Of a stretch of DNA of 64,000 nt, positions 39,001 to 54,000 are shown one piece after another. The translations under genes and the position numbers were made by a program. The stretch's first letter is position 1. Each line of letters begins with the position of its first letter. The stretch is from Asterias rubens (lineage: Eukaryota; Echinodermata; Asteroidea; Forcipulatida; Asteriidae): the NCBI RefSeq assembly GCF_902459465.1, contig NC_047066.1:4314377-4378376 (forward strand), read 5' to 3'. The notes beneath the pieces are model-generated. The model did no database searches. It was given only the letters and a program-made list of their open reading frames with translations, and was not told the origin of the DNA.

Positions 39001-42000
39001 TCACAGTTGGCATGGTGGTGTGGTTGAGTTTCGACATAGTCAGTATCCTTATTGACCAAGACAGTGCAACGGTAAGGATCATTGAATATTAAATAATAGT
39101 AGGAGATGTTAAGCATCAATATTGTGGATGATACTAAATGGTCAGACAGCAGTCAATAATAAAACTTGTTCTTCACTGCCACACTACACACAAGGGCTTT
39201 CTCACACAATGGGCAACCTACACAATAGCCCCGAACCAACCAACCACAATTCTCCTTTCAGGAGAACCAATCAGAGCGTTGATTGAATCTACACTGAAGC
39301 CTCTGAACCCCTATAAATAAGCCCACTTCTCTCTTACCTCTTCAGTCTCCTGCGATGCCTAGAGCAAGCTAGTCGAAAGGTTAAGACTAATTCAAGAAGT
39401 GACTCTGCGGTAGTGCAGTTAGTTACGATTCTATAGGCTAAAGTAGTAGTCCCAGCCAATTTTCTATACCTTCCGCCCAGGTAGTAGTTAAAAAGCAGGA
39501 CATATCTTTTCAGAACTGAGAAGTCTCCCAAACATCCGATAAATTTACTCCGCGATAGTAGAATAAAGAAAGACAGTTCTCTAAGAACAAATTCTACCTG
39601 GCAAGTAGATACACACATGGTGTTACCGCAAACCATATATATATTGATACCTCACCATGCAATGCCTCAAATCCTACATAAAACTTGTTCTTGTCATTAT
39701 TACAGATGCCGTATGACATCACAGGTCGTGGTGACACCTTACAGGTTACATGTTATGCAGAATCAGACGATGATGTGCAGTATCAACGAAGCTCATCATC
39801 AAGTAAGATCCAAATTAGTTATAAGTGATGCCCCACACCAACATCACACACTTGAAATGATATTTAAAGTGAAGACAACCGTAACATTAAGAAATACTTA
39901 CCCTATAGGCTTAAAGGCACTATTGGTAATTACTCAAAACAATTTTTGGAATAAAAACTTACTTGGTAACAAGCAATGGAGAGCTGTTGATAGTATAAAA
40001 ACATCGTGGAAACAGCTCCCTCTGAAGTAACGTAGTTTTTTAGTAAGAGTTCATTTCTCACTCAAATAAAAATAATAACAGACTTCAGATTTTCACAGAC
40101 TTGTTATTTTATGCATATGTTGGATTACACCAAATGAGAATACTGGTCTTTGACAATTACCAAAGGTGTCCAGTGCCTTTAATTCGGAGGTCATTGGTTC
40201 AAATTCCGCTCTAGTCAATCCCATATCATTTTAAATTTACCCAGTCAGTTTCCCATGTGGTTTATTATTTGATATCTGAAATAAAAAGTCACATTCCCTA
40301 AGTTGATCCCCTGGCTGCCGCTTCACAGGTACTTGCTTTGGTGTGATCCCTGGCTACACGGTTGTATGGCTTCTGACTGGCACCCAGGAACAAAGATATT
40401 GACAAAATAGGGAGACCGCCACTTTTATGGCTTGATAGCTAGGTTGGTAGAGCACCGGGATGTTAATGAGGAGGTCTTTGGTTCAAACCCCAAACTATTA
40501 TGATTATATTACAATTAAACTCCTTCCTATCCCAGGTGACATCCTCTTTGACTTTGAGATGGGTTCCGTAACATTGTTACCGGCCACATCCAGGGTGACC
40601 AGTAATAAATTCACCCCCTTACTGGTCCTGGCCGAACCCCTCCAGCCTGGTGACGATGAGGTAACGTTCCTGTGCACCCTCACCCAGCTAAACTCAACGG
40701 ACGAAGTGCAAAGCTTTCTCGACCGTGCGGAATGTACGGTACCAGAGAGTGGTCTCGCAACAACACCTAATCCAACAGGTAAGTACTAGCAGGGCCAAAT
40801 TGCTTAAAGCCTGTAAGCTGACAAACTTGCTTAGCACAGAAAGATCTGGTGTAGTAGAAACAGATTACAAATACAGCAACCATGAAGTTTACCTTGTTGT
40901 GACTGGTGCCCCACTAAATGTTTAGTTAGAAAGGAGATTTGCTGAGCAGTATTTTCTTCTAAACAGCTTTAATCTAAACTTGCTTAGCACAGAAAGATCT
41001 GGTGTAGTAGAAACAGGTTACAAATACAGCAACCATGAAGTTTACCTTGTTGTGACTGGTGCCCCACTAAATATTTACTTAGCATGGAGATTTGCTGAGC
41101 AGTAGTTTCTTCCAAACACCCCTTAAATCTGCTAAGCAAAAGACTTGCAGGGCAACATAGCATGTTGGCTGGTAACCCATTTCTACATATAGCAAGGTAT
41201 TCCTCAGTAAATGTTTACCAGCTTCATGAAACGGTGCTCAGTTTGTAGATTAACAGCTATGCCGTTCAAGAAGACAGTCGGGTAAAAGCTGGGGCAGAAT
41301 ATTGAACCACAATTCAGATGGGACGTAAAACCCTGTGTGCTGAGTGTGGTACCTGTAAACGAACCCAGTTCACATGCGTGGGTGAAAGGGTTTGTCTAGG
41401 TTTTTCTGGTTTCATGGCAGCAGATTGCGCGATATATGTGCTCAATAAGACAGGTTACTCATCCTAACTTGGGACTAAAATTATGATTTTAATGATTATG
41501 CAGATTTTATGTTAGGGGCCATTCAGAATAGCCAATGCCTAAAAAACTTGTAATTTAGTTTATAATGAAAAAATACAAATAATTATATAATATTGGATGG
41601 CTTTGAGGGGGATACAAGAATATTGTCATAGCGAGTGCAATATATTCTTGTATCCCCCGAAAAAAGCAATCCAATATTATTATTATTATTTATATCAGGC
41701 TGAGGACTTGATCAAAGCAACACTATTTTGGCTCACCTGATTCCAGATTTTCAATTCAATTTTATTATGTTTTTTTTTCTATTTCAATGCTATTTTTGAA
41801 AATCTTGAATGCGCCATACTGTGGGCCGTTTCACTGTGCGTTTATATATATAACTCAGAGTGCTGTGCCTTATGCAGTAAAAGTGCAAGATTTAGGCGTT
41901 GCGGCGTTAATACACGTAAATCTAACTTACCCAACATGGTGAGCGTTGCATCAGTCGCCGCGTGAGATGCGCGTGCAAGTGTTAAAATGCCCGGAAGGAG

Positions 42001-45000
42001 CAATATTGAAGCAATATTGCTCCATCCGGGAACTTTTACTGACACAGCGTTCAATACGCTGATATATTTTTGCCCCTGGAAGCCTGATATAAATAATAAT
42101 ATATAATATTAACAAACAAAGAAGAAGACACAATACCCAGCTAGCCAAGCTGGCAAGATTTGTCACCATTCCTGAAGTAGTTACAGATTTGTTTGTTTGA
42201 GCCAGAAGAAAGCCAATGAAAAAAACTGGTGTTGGAAACCTTTGATAAAAAATATCAGCTTCATTTGAGGCATCGCTTTTTCTTCAATGTATGGCTTGTA
42301 TTATGAAGCCATTCAATTCTTAAAGGCAGTGGACACTATTGGTAATTACTCAAAATATTGATTGGCATAAAACCTTTCTTGGGGACGAGTAATGGGGAGA
42401 GGTTGATGGTATAAAACGTTGTGAGAAACGGCTCCCTCTGAAGTGCCATAGTTTTCGAGAAAGAAGTTATTTTCCACAAATTTGATTTCGAGACCTCAGG
42501 TTTAGAACTTGAGGTCTCGAAATCAACCATCTAAACGCACACAACTTCGTGTGACAAGGGTGTTTTTTTCTTTCATTATTATCTTGCAAGTTCGATGACC
42601 GATTGAGCTGAAATTTTCACAGGTTTGTTATTTTATGCATATGTTGAGATACACCAACTGTGAAGGCTAGTCTTTGACAATTACCAATAGTGTCCACTGT
42701 CTTTAAAAATCAAAATTGGGGTGGGTGGGTTAAAAAAAATATAAAAAAAGTGATATTTGTTTTTTATGTACTATTCTGAATGGTTCTTTTTATACTATTT
42801 TCATTCAATTCCCATTTGTTTGCACCCCCCCCCAAAAAAAAACCCTGTTAATTTTTTGTTTTTGTTCTACATACTAATAACTAATTGCACTTAAAAACCA
42901 AAAATTGGTAAGTAAAGCCATTTGATTACTTTTCACCCTGTTTCTTTGCTTGCCTGTAAGCAGTACACTGTATGGCTTCAGTAGTGGTCTTAGTGCTAAG
43001 ATGAATCGAAGCAGTCAAATGATCTGGGTACTTTTTGTAACACAAAGCACAATGTCCACAGATTTAAACTAAGACAGTTTGAAGATAATGATGGAAGAAA
43101 CCTTCTCTTAAAATGTTGCTTGCTGAGGTGCTGTAGTTTTCAAGAGATGAGTAAAACAAGTCACAAAAAAAACGTTTTACATGGTAAAATAACTTGTTGT
43201 CTCCCGAGACTTCAACTAATTTTGTGACTTTTTAAAAAAACTAATTTCTCCAAAACTACAGCGCCTTAGCTAGTAATAATTTAAGGGAAGCTTTCTACCA
43301 TCATTATCTGCCAACTGTGTGAGTTTGATGTAAATCTGTGGACATTGTGTTTTGTGTCCTACCAAAAACACCCCTACCCTTTAACTGCACAACGCTATGA
43401 CTGGATGGTTTTTTTTTGTGCTACTTTTGTCCCTCAGGTTTGCATAGTAAAACTGAAGCTTCCTCCTCCTTTGTAATCCCTCCATGTTCTTGACTAGTAT
43501 AATTGTAACATCATTGAGCTGCTTAAAGGCACTGGACACTATTGGTAATTGGTAACGAGCAATGGAGAGCTTTTGATAGTTTAAAAACATTGTGAGAAAT
43601 GGCTCCCTCAGAAGTAACATAGTTTTGGGGAAATTGGTCATTTCTCACTCAACTATTAAAAGAATTTAGCTGTCAAAGCATTTTATTATGCATCGGAAAG
43701 AACACGAAGTACATGTAATGCAACAAGGGTGTTGTTTTTTATTCATTCTCTTGCAAATTCACTGACCAATTGAGACCAAATTTTCACCAAGTGTGATACT
43801 GGTCTTTGACAATTACCAAGCTTGTCCAGAACCTGTAAGTACAAAAAGCAGCTAAGCACAATAACATTATGCTTACTAGGTTACATAAGCTTACCGGCCA
43901 AAGTACCATGTAAGTTGTATTATTTATGACCGGTATCCTGCTTACTTTTGCTAAGCAGAAAATGGTTAAGCAATCTGCTTGGCATACTGCTCTATGAGAT
44001 TGGACCTAGCATTATTAATTTAGCAATGCTCTGATAAACCGAAATACTCTGCATGCTTATATCATGTAAGGTTTTATTTTATTTCTTGGTTTAAAATGGT
44101 GATGGAACTTTGCTATCTTATGTATAACCATATTTATTTCTTACCCTGGCACTGGTGTGTGATAGCTTTTCAAGTCTGGTGTAAATATATTTCACAGGCA
44201 TAGGCCTCTACTGCTTGGGTGGGATTCGAACCAATGACCACGATATTCTAGAGCAGGTGTCTCACACTCCAGGCCACTGGGCATGATTCCCAGTGAAGCG
44301 GCCTGTATTGATAAATTGATAGACAGCAGGTATCACCAACAATTTAACAATTTCAGTTGGTATCATGGTTCGAATCCCACTTAAGTAGCCTATGAAATGT
44401 TCTCATCAGGGCCCAATTTCAAAGAGCTGCTAAGCACAGCAATTTGCTTAACATGAAATTTCTTCCTTGATAAAGACAAGATACCAACCAAATTTTCACG
44501 TGATTTTCAGGATAAGCAAACAACAGATTACCAGTAACAAGCAATATGCAACAAATTGAAATATGGTTGGTAATCCTGTTTTTATCAAGGAAGAAATTTC
44601 ATGTTAAGCAAATTTTTGTGCTTAGCAGCTCCATGACATTGTGCCCAGGACTCAAGGAAACACCGAGTATACAGTGTATATTGCACAGTGGTGTAGCGTC
44701 AAATGTAAAACCCTTTTGTTCTTTATCGTCGTTAGAATTAGTACATTAATTATACCCTCTGATTCTTTAGTTTAATAATATCTAAAAACATGGCTTCTTG
44801 TAACTTGAAAGTTTGTTGATGGATTATTCAAAATCGCATCACAGCTTAAAATTTGTTGGTCGCCAGAGTATTTGTAATGTAGTGGTTAGACTACAGTGCT
44901 TGAGATTGCTAAGGTATGGGTTTGACTCTCAAAGCTAGCTGCTGACTTTTCACGATGCTTAGAAGTGAAGTCATCTAGCTAGACTATTAAAGGAACATAT

Positions 45001-48000
45001 ACCTTTGGTTTTTGGAGTCGTTCAAATGTTTTAATGTGGATGTATACATTGAAACTAACCTTTTTACATAATAACATAACTTCAAAGTGAATTTTTTTTC
45101 AAATGCTTTACACTACCGAAAGCAGATGTAGGCTTCTAACCAATGACTTTTTATTGCCACTAATTTCAAGTGTGATTACGAATTGTTTACCTTCCCTTTA
45201 AGCTACAAAGATTTGTTTGTTTGTTCTCGACCCTCTTCTTCCTCGCCAAGCTTCATCTGCTAGTTCTTTCAAACAATTACTTAAAACTCATCTGTTCACT
45301 TCGTAACTATGTTTCATGGAACTGATTACCCTGCATATCTACCTAGTTAGTCATTATATAGTTCCAATGTTGTATATAATGAGTAGGGTAGATGGCCTTA
45401 GTTTTCGATCCAAACCGGACCTTCTTCAGAGGCATAAACAAACAAGTACAAACAAATACATATTCATTTATAGAAAAGAAGAGGGGAAAGGGATTAAGGG
45501 AAGGATCCAGAAAAAAAACCAGGAAAATTACAGCCAATCAAAGTTTCTATTTGAGAAACAATTGGTGGCTATGAACCAATGTTGTATAGATATATTGTAC
45601 TTACTTTTGTATTTGTATTGATATTTTGCGTTAACAGCGCCATGAGCGTCATGCCTCGCGGACCTGAGCACTCTAGACGAGGCCACTATTATTGTTATTA
45701 TTATCAATATTCCCTACGATGGATCCTCTTGCAATCCATTGATCAACAATTTTGTCATCTTGTTTGATTTTGTGACTGCAGCTATTGCTAAGGGCGCAGT
45801 TTCTGTGGATATCTTATGCTTCGATGCTTGTTCACGTGATGATCAATGTGGGGTTGAAAAAAAAAAATAACTGCTCGAAAATAAAAATTAACTAATCCTG
45901 ACAATGAAATTAACTGTTAACAAGATTTAACTTAAACAAAAGTAATAATTACTTCTTGAGAATAAAAATAACTGCCCTTTGAAAATAAAAAATAACAGCT
46001 CAAAAATAACTTTTCTTAAAAATAAAATTAACAGCTTTTAAAATCGGAAAAAAACTACTCTCGAAAATAAAATTAACTGCCATTGAAAGTAAGAAAAACT
46101 GCCCTTGAAAATAAAAAAACCTGCCCAGTCCTGGAAATTACATAGAGGCAATAGAGGCCATGGCCTCCGCTGCCCCGGTCTTGTACTTGGTGCCCCTGCA
46201 ATAGTTTCCCATAGACTTTCGAGATCTTCCAACAGAAGTGCCCTTTGCAAACTGAAATGGCCTTGCTCTCTCAAACATAAAATATCCAGCCTGAGTAACT
46301 GCTCTCAAAAATAAATAAAATAGCTATGACACTAACAGGCTTCTGTAAGAAACACATGAAGTTTGTAACTTCCTTTGTTTTATTGTTTGAAAAGAATCAT
46401 TGATTGGCAACCTTTCCTTTATTTGTGCATGATTTAGTACCGGTAATCAAATTAATAATATTGTTCTACTTGTGTTACAAATTTCCAGCTGGTCCGACTC
46501 CTGCCATGACAACCTCAACAAACACTTCAAACTCTACCTTGCCCACCAATGCAACCCAACCAATCACAACAACCCCTCAAATAACCACCCCTCAACCGAC
46601 CACCCCGCCACTATTAACCCTTCCCCCGACTACCCCGCTCCCCACGACCCAATCTCCAACGTTCCCGGTCCCGACAACCCCACCAGGCAACGTCAGCTCA
46701 GAGTGGAAGCTCGCAGAGTCGGAGATCGTCTTCCAAGAAGGGGACATGGAGCTTGCGTTGTTGGTCAGCCGGAGCGGCAGCAGGGACGGTTACCAGGGAG
46801 TTTTACTGGTAACCTGCTGTGCCGCTAAGGAGCTAAACACGAGTCCGAAGTATAGCGGGTTGATAACAGCAGTGGTGGCGACGGTCGACGTTCCACCGGC
46901 AAGATCTATCAACTGGACAGCTGCGTCAGGTATTTAATCATCCAAACATATAACTGTCACTTCGTTTGTCATCTAGAATCTTTCAAACAAGTCTTATAGA
47001 CCTTTCTTTTGTTGATAAACAAACCGCCCTGGTTGGCATGGGCGGCTGATTGTTTTAAATTCCTCAATCGCATTAACAGATGGTGTAAAGAAATTCACGT
47101 TTTTTTTTGCAAACTTTCAATTAAATAAAATACCTTCCATAACTAGTTGTTTTGTTTTCAACAAAATCAATACAATGTTCGAATGTTTTACAAACAGTAG
47201 CGATCTATTGTTTGTTTGCATTTATGGCTTTCGATACATTTCCAACTTGGGTTGGCAAAAACTTGGGCTGTGACATTGCAAAAGAAAGGTCTGTAAGCAG
47301 GGTAGATGGATTGCACAAAACGTCATTGACCACCATCTTTTATGGCAAATAATGCCCTGCGCACAATTCTCGGCCAAAGATAGCCTTTCACAAGAGCACG
47401 TTTCATCAAAGGTTACGGCCAATGCAAGGGGTCTGTACCCCCATCTACACCTTCAAAAGTTTCCCATGGACTTTAAGACTTTCCAATGGAAGTGCCCTTT
47501 GCAAAATGAAAATGGCCTTGCCCTCTCAAAGACGAAATTCCATGCCTGTCATAGACAACCCATGTAGTTGTACAAAGTAGTTGATTGACTCGCTGAAAAA
47601 TGCCTCCTGACGATTTCCAGAGCAAGCTAGTTGAAATGACCAGTTAAGAACTCTGTGAAGCTGATAATGAGAAATCCCCTCGATCCACTAAAGCTAAAGC
47701 TGTAGTCCCTGCCGGTTGTCTACCTTCCGCCCAGGTAGTAATTAATAAGCAGTACAGTTCTTTTCAGAATCGAGAAGTCTCCCAAATTCTGAAAATCTAC
47801 TGTGCGGTAGTAGAATATAAAGCAAAATAAGTTCTCAAAGGAACATAATCTACCTGGCAAGTAGATTCATACATGGTGTTACCACGAACCAAATATATAG
47901 GGTGCGTTCGATAAGCTTCCCTGTGTCGACCCGCAGTGCTCACTCGAGTGAGCCCCTGACAAGAGCTAATCAAACGACCGTGGTGACGTCACCCCCAACC

Positions 48001-51000
48001 CCAAGCCCATTCCACAAGCAGGGCACTTGGGGCTGACCCGGGTGAGTCCCTGGAATGACGTCAGAGCTATTCGAACGTACCGGGGCAGACCGTGGTCGAC
48101 CCGGGTAAGCTAATCAAACGCACCCATAATGAGCTGGAGGGTTAATAAAGTTCATTCCTTGCAGACGTCAGTCAACCCCAAACAGAGAGAGTCATCACAA
48201 ACCCAGCCTACACTGAGGTCTCACCCTGCCCCTGTGATCTGACGTCCAATAAATGTGATGTCAATTGTTGCTGTGACTCGGTAAACCTTATCACCTTTAT
48301 TTTTCGCAATCTGTTTGAATTGCATCAAGGAGCATTTTATTTTTAATGAACGATCATTAATTGTGTTCTCGAGCAAGACCATTACTACTTCAGTCTCCAG
48401 GGGCACAATTTCATAGTAGAGCTGCTAAGCACAAAAATTTGCTTGGCATGAAATTTCTTCCTTGATAAAAATAGGAATACCAACCAAATTTCCACATGAT
48501 TTTTTAGGATATAAGCAAACAACAGCTGAACACAAGTAACAAGCAATATGCAACAAATGGAAATTTGGTTGGTAATCCTGTTTTATCAAGGAATAAATTT
48601 CATGCTAAGGAAATTTTCGTGCTTAGCAGCTCTATGAAATTGGGGGCCCAGATGAAGAAGGGGTTTGCCGCATTGTTTCTGGCATGCTTGGCTGCATTAA
48701 GTTTGCGCCATAGTACCTCATAAACCTTTACAAGGAGCTACAATGGGTTGCATATTTCAAGTATAGCTCTTCATACCCTGGAGAAAAAAATTTCAACTTT
48801 GGATGCCTTTAGGGTGTGAAGGAAGAAGTGCATATTTTTATTATTAGTACTATTAACTGAAACTAAGACATTGGTTTTAAGTCCTCCATTTTTTTTCTTG
48901 ACATTTTCTTCCCAGCTCTGCTCGGAAGAAGATCAAACAGCCTTCATCTGTATCCCGGGTATCCCTGGCGGAAATTTTACCATTCAAGACGATTACAACT
49001 GCAAAACTCAAGCCATTTTCAAATCAGACTGGTCCCCGTTCCTCTGTGTGGAAACCGACAACAGCCCCTACCTCGGGTACTACTTCTCGTCTCGGCCAGG
49101 AACTCGTAACGCGGCCAGCTTCAACGCCCTGAAAGCCACAACTCCACAGACAACAAGTTTTGAGGACACTGAGCAACGCTCTCTGGAATTTCAGGATGAA
49201 GACACCAACGCAGGAGGGTATAAGTTTGGATTTCCGGTCGAGACTTTATTCAAGACTAGCGTCCGTGGGTTTCTCGCTCTGCCCCAGGTGGATTCTAATG
49301 GTGGCTGCTCTTGGCTTTCCCCAATCAGATTCCAGATGGGTACGTCTTCAAGTTGTGACGTGGACCCCAAGGAGGACCTATGCGTTGACTCCTCAGTGCT
49401 AAGCGCCCGCGCTTTTACACTCTCGTCCAATGCTGCGTATCCACCATGCTCGGAAGCACCGGGAATTCTGAGAAGTTACGGTGGTATTAATCCAGCACCA
49501 ACATCCGTCAGGTACTACTGCACAGATGACATCACGGCCTACCTCGTTTCTGGGTTGCGAATCGAAGAGTTGGTCTCTCCAAACCAAGAATCCCTCTTCC
49601 CTGACGGTAGCTCCAACGCTACCTTCGCACTGCCTGACCGTTGTTCTTGGGATGATGGGTTCACCCTCCCACCCGTGCCCCAATATAACAACCAAACTTC
49701 ACTTTGTAGTAACGTTGTACTTGATGTCCGCTATGAGTTATTCTGGCGAGGAAACCAGATCGTTCAAGCGGATGCTAGTGTCATCCTAGGCGTGGCTGGC
49801 TTAGCGCTAGTGGGCACCAAAGCTTCAACAGACGACGACGAAGACGTCACATTTGTGACTCCCCCGACGACTCCTGTTCCGACCATGGAGGTAACAATGG
49901 AGGGCACTGAAATAGTAACCCTCATAGAAGATGTGACTGATATCATCACCATGCTGGGAACGGACCCAGAAACGTTCGGAACTATAGACCCCACAACCCA
50001 AATGCTGACCACCTTAGCACCCACAACCCAGCCTCCGACTCTCCCTCCAACAACGACCCCTGCCCAACCAATGACCACCCCTGCCATACCGGTAACCACC
50101 TCAGATTTCACCACGTCCTCCATGACTACCGGCAGTACCATCGTTGTCGAACGGTACCCTGCTTTGCCCTTCACTCAACATTTCTCAGTCAAATTTACAC
50201 ACCTCTCCACGCCCATATCTGACCCTGCCCCAATTGACCCGCCAGACGTCAGCGATCAAGTAGAACGGTCTGGTAACCCTGGTTACATCATTGGGAGGAG
50301 AGTGTTGTCGGGTGTGGCTGTTTACGACCCTCAGACTGAGTGCAACAATGAGAGTCTGTGTGCCACCGTTGAACCAGTACAGTTTAGTGACTTTGTGAGG
50401 GTTGATGATGCAGAGACGAACAGGCTGAGAGTCTGGGCACCAGGTAAGGCCTAAATAAACTCACGGTATAGTACGTAGAAATTTCATGTTCAAAGAGAGG
50501 TGTGTTATATTTATAATGATTTAAGAATAAAAAGATCTTATGTAGCCAAAATCCACCTAAAAAGGCACCCAAGGCGCTTCACACAAACAATAAAAGTAAG
50601 AAGTTAAAAGTGCACAATGTATAAAAAAAACTATACTGAAGAAGTAAACATTCCTTAAAGCCATTGGACCCTTTCGGTACAGAAAAAAAAGAAAAAGTTT
50701 TACAAATAACTTACAGGGTTTACAGAAGGTAGTGGTGAAAGACTTCTCTTAAAATATTATTCCATGAAATGCTTTAGTTTTTGAGAAAACAGTAAAACAA
50801 TATCAATTCTCGTTATCGAGAATTACAGATTTATTTTAAACACATGTCGTGACACGGCGAAACGTGCGGATACAAGGGTCGGTTTTCCCGTTATTTTCTC
50901 CCGACGCCGAGGACTGATTGAGCCTAAATTTTCACAGGTTTGTTATTTTATATATAAGTTGTGATACACGAAGTGTGGGCCTTGGACAATACTGTTTACC

Positions 51001-54000
51001 GAAAGGGTCCAATGGCTTTAAAAAGTACAGTACAAAGCAAATTACAGCAATTAATGAGAAGAGGTTACTTCATAAAACTACTGAAAAATTTAACATTACT
51101 TTAAAAGCACAGTACAATTCTATTAAACTATCGATTGCTGTGGTGCCCTCTGCAAGGTTCCAATGGTGCCCTCTGCAAGGTTCCAATGGTGCCCTCTGCA
51201 AGGTTCCAATGGTGCCCTCTGCAAGGTTCCAATGGTGCCCTCTGCAAGGTTCCAATGGTGCCCTCTGCAAGGTTCCAATGGTGCCCTCTGCAAGGTTCCA
51301 ATGGTGCCCTCTGCAAGGTTCCAATGGTGCCCTCTGCAAGGTTCCAATGGTGCCCTCTGCAAGGTTCCAATGGTGCCCTCTGCAAGGTTCCAATGGTGCC
51401 CTCTGCAAGGTTCCAAAACAAACTTGCATTTTTCTCATAGAAGTGCCCCCACCAGAGAATAATATACCTTTATCATGGTGCAGCCATCTTGAGTTTCTCC
51501 CATTGATATCAATGTAACCAAACCGAGGCTGAAAGAACAAAATAGTCTGGTTCCTATTTGCAAAATGTATATTAGCATATTTTATTGTTATTTGATATGA
51601 GGAACATGACCAAGATGGAGGCATCATGATAAGGGTCTATTGCTGTGCCCCCTTTTAAAAGGGATTCAAGGCCCGGTCTTTGTGTTTTATCATATAAATT
51701 ACTGGATGTGTGTATAACTTGAGTTCCAAGCGGATTCAAGATCGCACGCCGAACATCCAAGGATCCCTAAAAAATATATGTACTCTTTGTTACCACCTCC
51801 AGGCCCAGGGAGTCTATGCTCACAGTCTAGCCTGGTTGATGTCACATATGGAGAGGACCATGTCTCGGGCTGTATTCTCAGGCTAGGTTGGTCACAAGTC
51901 AGCAACTGCAGCGCATTGCGAGAGACGATGCTGATGGAGTTCCTGTCAATGATGGCAGCAGACAGGATTGGTAAAACCGGCAACGCAAGCACGACCATGT
52001 TAAGGAACTGGGCGCCAGTTTTTAAGTGAGTACCATTTGGGTGAATACAGCGTTTGTATTTGCCACACAGGCTGTGTTTGAATTGGCGACTGTGGCTACT
52101 GCTATGGCTGATCACCGTGTCATCATGCGTTGAAGTATAGGACGTCTTTAGCAACACCCTTAGCAACACCTATAGCCAGAGCCAAAGCTGCCAATTTGGA
52201 TACAGCCTAAATATGTAATAATCTCTTGAAAGCTCTGAATTTGTTGTAACACTTCACATCAGATGGCGTGTATACAATAATAATAATAGTGGTTTCTTAT
52301 GTAGCTCTCATATCCGTCACTCAGTGATGCTCAAGGCGCTTCAACATTCAGTATTTTGGCGCTACGTTTTGAAGTATGAGACCTACTACTACTTTACATA
52401 GAACCATGTAATGGTTTACACCCACAGCTGCACCCACATCACCTCGGACCAATCAAAACACAGATATGGAAAGCTTACGTCACTGCATGTTTAGCAAATG
52501 AAATCATATGCCTCTCTTAATATTTATGCATGAGGTACGTCACAATGCTATCCCAAACCGAAGCGATAGGCGCAGCCACTGCAAGTGATGGGGGACTTGC
52601 GCCCATAGCCTCATTTTGGGTTAGAATTATGACGTCATGCATAAATATTAAGAGAGGCGTATTGTATCTAATGAAATCACATGTTTGGAAAAGTAGGTAC
52701 CTGTCTTTATCCTTGCTGTTAAAGAAAGGGGACCAGTTTAATGTCCACTTGGACATTCATTAAACAGTTCTTCTTTTGACCTTGATGAAGACACTATTTT
52801 AGCTTGTGACATCATATGCAAGGGGTCTACATAAACATCTTAAAGGCACTGGACTTTTGGTAATTACTCAAAATAATTGTTGCCATAAAATCTTACTTGG
52901 TAACGAGTAATGGGGAGCTGTTGATAGTTTAAAACATTGTGAGAAACGGCTCCCTCTGATGTAACGTAGTTTTCAAGAAAGAAGAATTTTTCCACAAACT
53001 TGATTTGGAAACCTCAGAATTAGATTTCGGGTCCCGAAATCAAGCATCTGAAAGCCGAAACTTTGTGTGACAACTTCGACGACCAGTTGAGTTCAAATTT
53101 TTTACAGGTTTGATATTTTGTGCATATGTTGAGATACACCAACTGAGAAGACTAGTCTTTTACAATTACCAATAGTGTCCAGTGTCTTTAAAGTAATTTT
53201 CCTGTTTTTGTTTCTTCTTACAAGACCTGTGGAACAACCACTTCCAACTGACCCTCCACCTGTCACAGCTGCCGTGACAACTGATGCCATGACAACTGCT
53301 GACATGACAACGTCGGAGGAGCAGAACGAGACGCTAGAGTATCGACCCCTTGATCTGGGTCAGGGTGTGTGTTATGACGTACCCACTGGAGTGAATCTGG
53401 AGATCTTGTATGCAAATACTGGGGAGTTTGGTGGTCTAGTGCAGCAGGAGATCTTATCCGCGCGAATCAAGTAAGTGTATAGGATTTCAGGCATTGCATG
53501 GTGAGGTATCAATATATAGGTGCATTCGATTAGCTTCCCTGGGGTCGACCTCGATGTGGAGTATTTTATTTTTTCCCAGGACAAACGTGGGCACATAATT
53601 ACCCCACGTTCGTCCTGGAAAAGTCGCCTATTTTGTTTTCCAGTACGAACGTGTGCAGATGTTTACCCACGCTCCAGCTGGAAAAAAAACAGACACATCA
53701 TCGTGTGAGCCTTCTTGTCGTGACGTCAGTGCACCTCGGGTCACCCCCAAGTGACCCTATCCACAAGCGGGGCTCTTGGGGCTGGCCGAGGTGCACTGAC
53801 ATCACCACGGGAAGGCTCACGTGATGAAGTGTCTGTTTTTTTTCCAGGTGGAGCGTGGGTAAACTATGTGCCCACAGTGTCCTGGAAAAAAATAAAATAC
53901 GCCACATAGGGGTCGACCCAGGGAAGCTAATCGAATACACCCTTAATTTGGTTTGCGGTAATCAGAGCGTTGATTGTCTTTACACTGAAGCCTCTATAAA

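Noticed and set aside
39617-40030. 137-codon plus-strand ORF
   Set aside because: It starts in a family G tail, crosses a TCTN2 exon in the wrong frame and ends in a family A element.
46404-46488. Alternative TCTN2 start with signal-like peptide before the mucin exon
   Set aside because: The frame begins with TTG, not ATG, and lies in intron sequence ahead of a good acceptor; phases support joining to the upstream exons.
47607-47645. Functional hammerhead in the third family G copy
   Set aside because: Core words remain but stem I does not pair and stem II has several mismatches, so it is listed only as a decayed copy.
49764-50174. 136-codon ORF antisense to TCTN2 exon 12
   Set aside because: Val/Gly-rich shadow of the Thr/Pro-rich coding strand.
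51070-51627. Long ORFs on both strands across the 23-bp repeat
   Set aside because: They arise because the repeat unit has no stop codon in several frames; the peptides are exact repeats of each other's frames and match no gene structure.
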